This document shows, piece by piece, positions 63,975 through 64,000 of a stretch of DNA of 64,000 bases. Origin of the DNA: Ruminococcaceae bacterium KH2T8 (GTDB lineage Bacteria > Bacillota > Clostridia > Saccharofermentanales > Saccharofermentanaceae); contig FOIY01000002.1 of the NCBI GenBank assembly GCA_900111435.1, positions 186,001-250,000 on the forward strand. Direction: 5' to 3'. A program made the translations under genes and the position numbers. The notes beneath the pieces are model-generated. The model was not told the origin of the DNA. It did not search any database and saw nothing but the letters and a program-made list of their open reading frames with translations. Each line of letters begins with the position of its first letter. Position 1 is the stretch's first letter.

Positions 63975-64000
63975 TTAAAGATCTGTAATGAACATCGCAT

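Overview
The window reads as chromosomal DNA from a low-to-mid-GC Gram-positive bacterium of the class Clostridia. The strongest sign is the gene at 33754-35772, which fuses IspH (LytB) to four S1 RNA-binding domains, an arrangement known mainly from Clostridia. It is supported by strong GGAGG-type ribosome binding sites, many lipoproteins, no outer-membrane genes, the order dprA-topA-trmFO, the MEP isoprenoid gene dxr and a eukaryote-like IleS. I cannot name the species; an uncultured gut or rumen Clostridia lineage would fit. I found no tRNA, rRNA, CRISPR array, insertion sequence or prophage, and no gap above 300 bases without a gene.

1-13.5 kb: 3' end of tig (Lys/Ala-rich tail), clpX without clpP, a ROK sugar kinase, a NUDIX hydrolase, valS, a membrane protein, mnmA (-), an alpha/beta hydrolase with a small membrane protein, class II aldolase, a tail-anchored protein with a possible leaderless message, and a GH3 glycosidase lipoprotein (-). 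13.7-26.8 kb: a membrane pyrophosphatase, a large LacZ-like GH2 protein that seems to have lost its catalytic residues, a response regulator-kinase-RluF operon (-), two related lipoproteins, a SAM methyltransferase, an RluA-type pseudouridine synthase and an HD protein.

26.8-35.8 kb: a tight operon ileS - M50 protease - scpA - scpB - rpiR-type regulator - cmk - ispH/rpsA fusion, mostly with ATGA overlaps. It joins translation, chromosome condensation, nucleotide and isoprenoid functions. 35.9-40.1 kb: envelope genes (SH3-NlpC/P60 hydrolase, two lipoproteins) and an M20 dipeptidase.

40.2-53.5 kb: the translation and envelope cluster rpsB-tsf ... pyrH-frr-uppS-cdsA-dxr-rseP. It is split between tsf and pyrH by a roughly 6 kb accessory block: a small membrane protein with one DUF2135-like domain, a convergent 1264-residue protein with a zinc ribbon, one membrane segment, five copies of that domain and an inserted C-type lectin domain, and a CPBP membrane protease. 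This block is the best candidate for an undescribed surface system. 53.5-64 kb: comM-dprA behind four TTGTCG boxes at one-turn spacing (Spo0A-box-like), topA, trmFO, a YesL-like membrane protein with an acidic tail, a membrane-anchored PP2C phosphatase followed by a degenerate PP2C paralogue, a small membrane protein and tgt (-).
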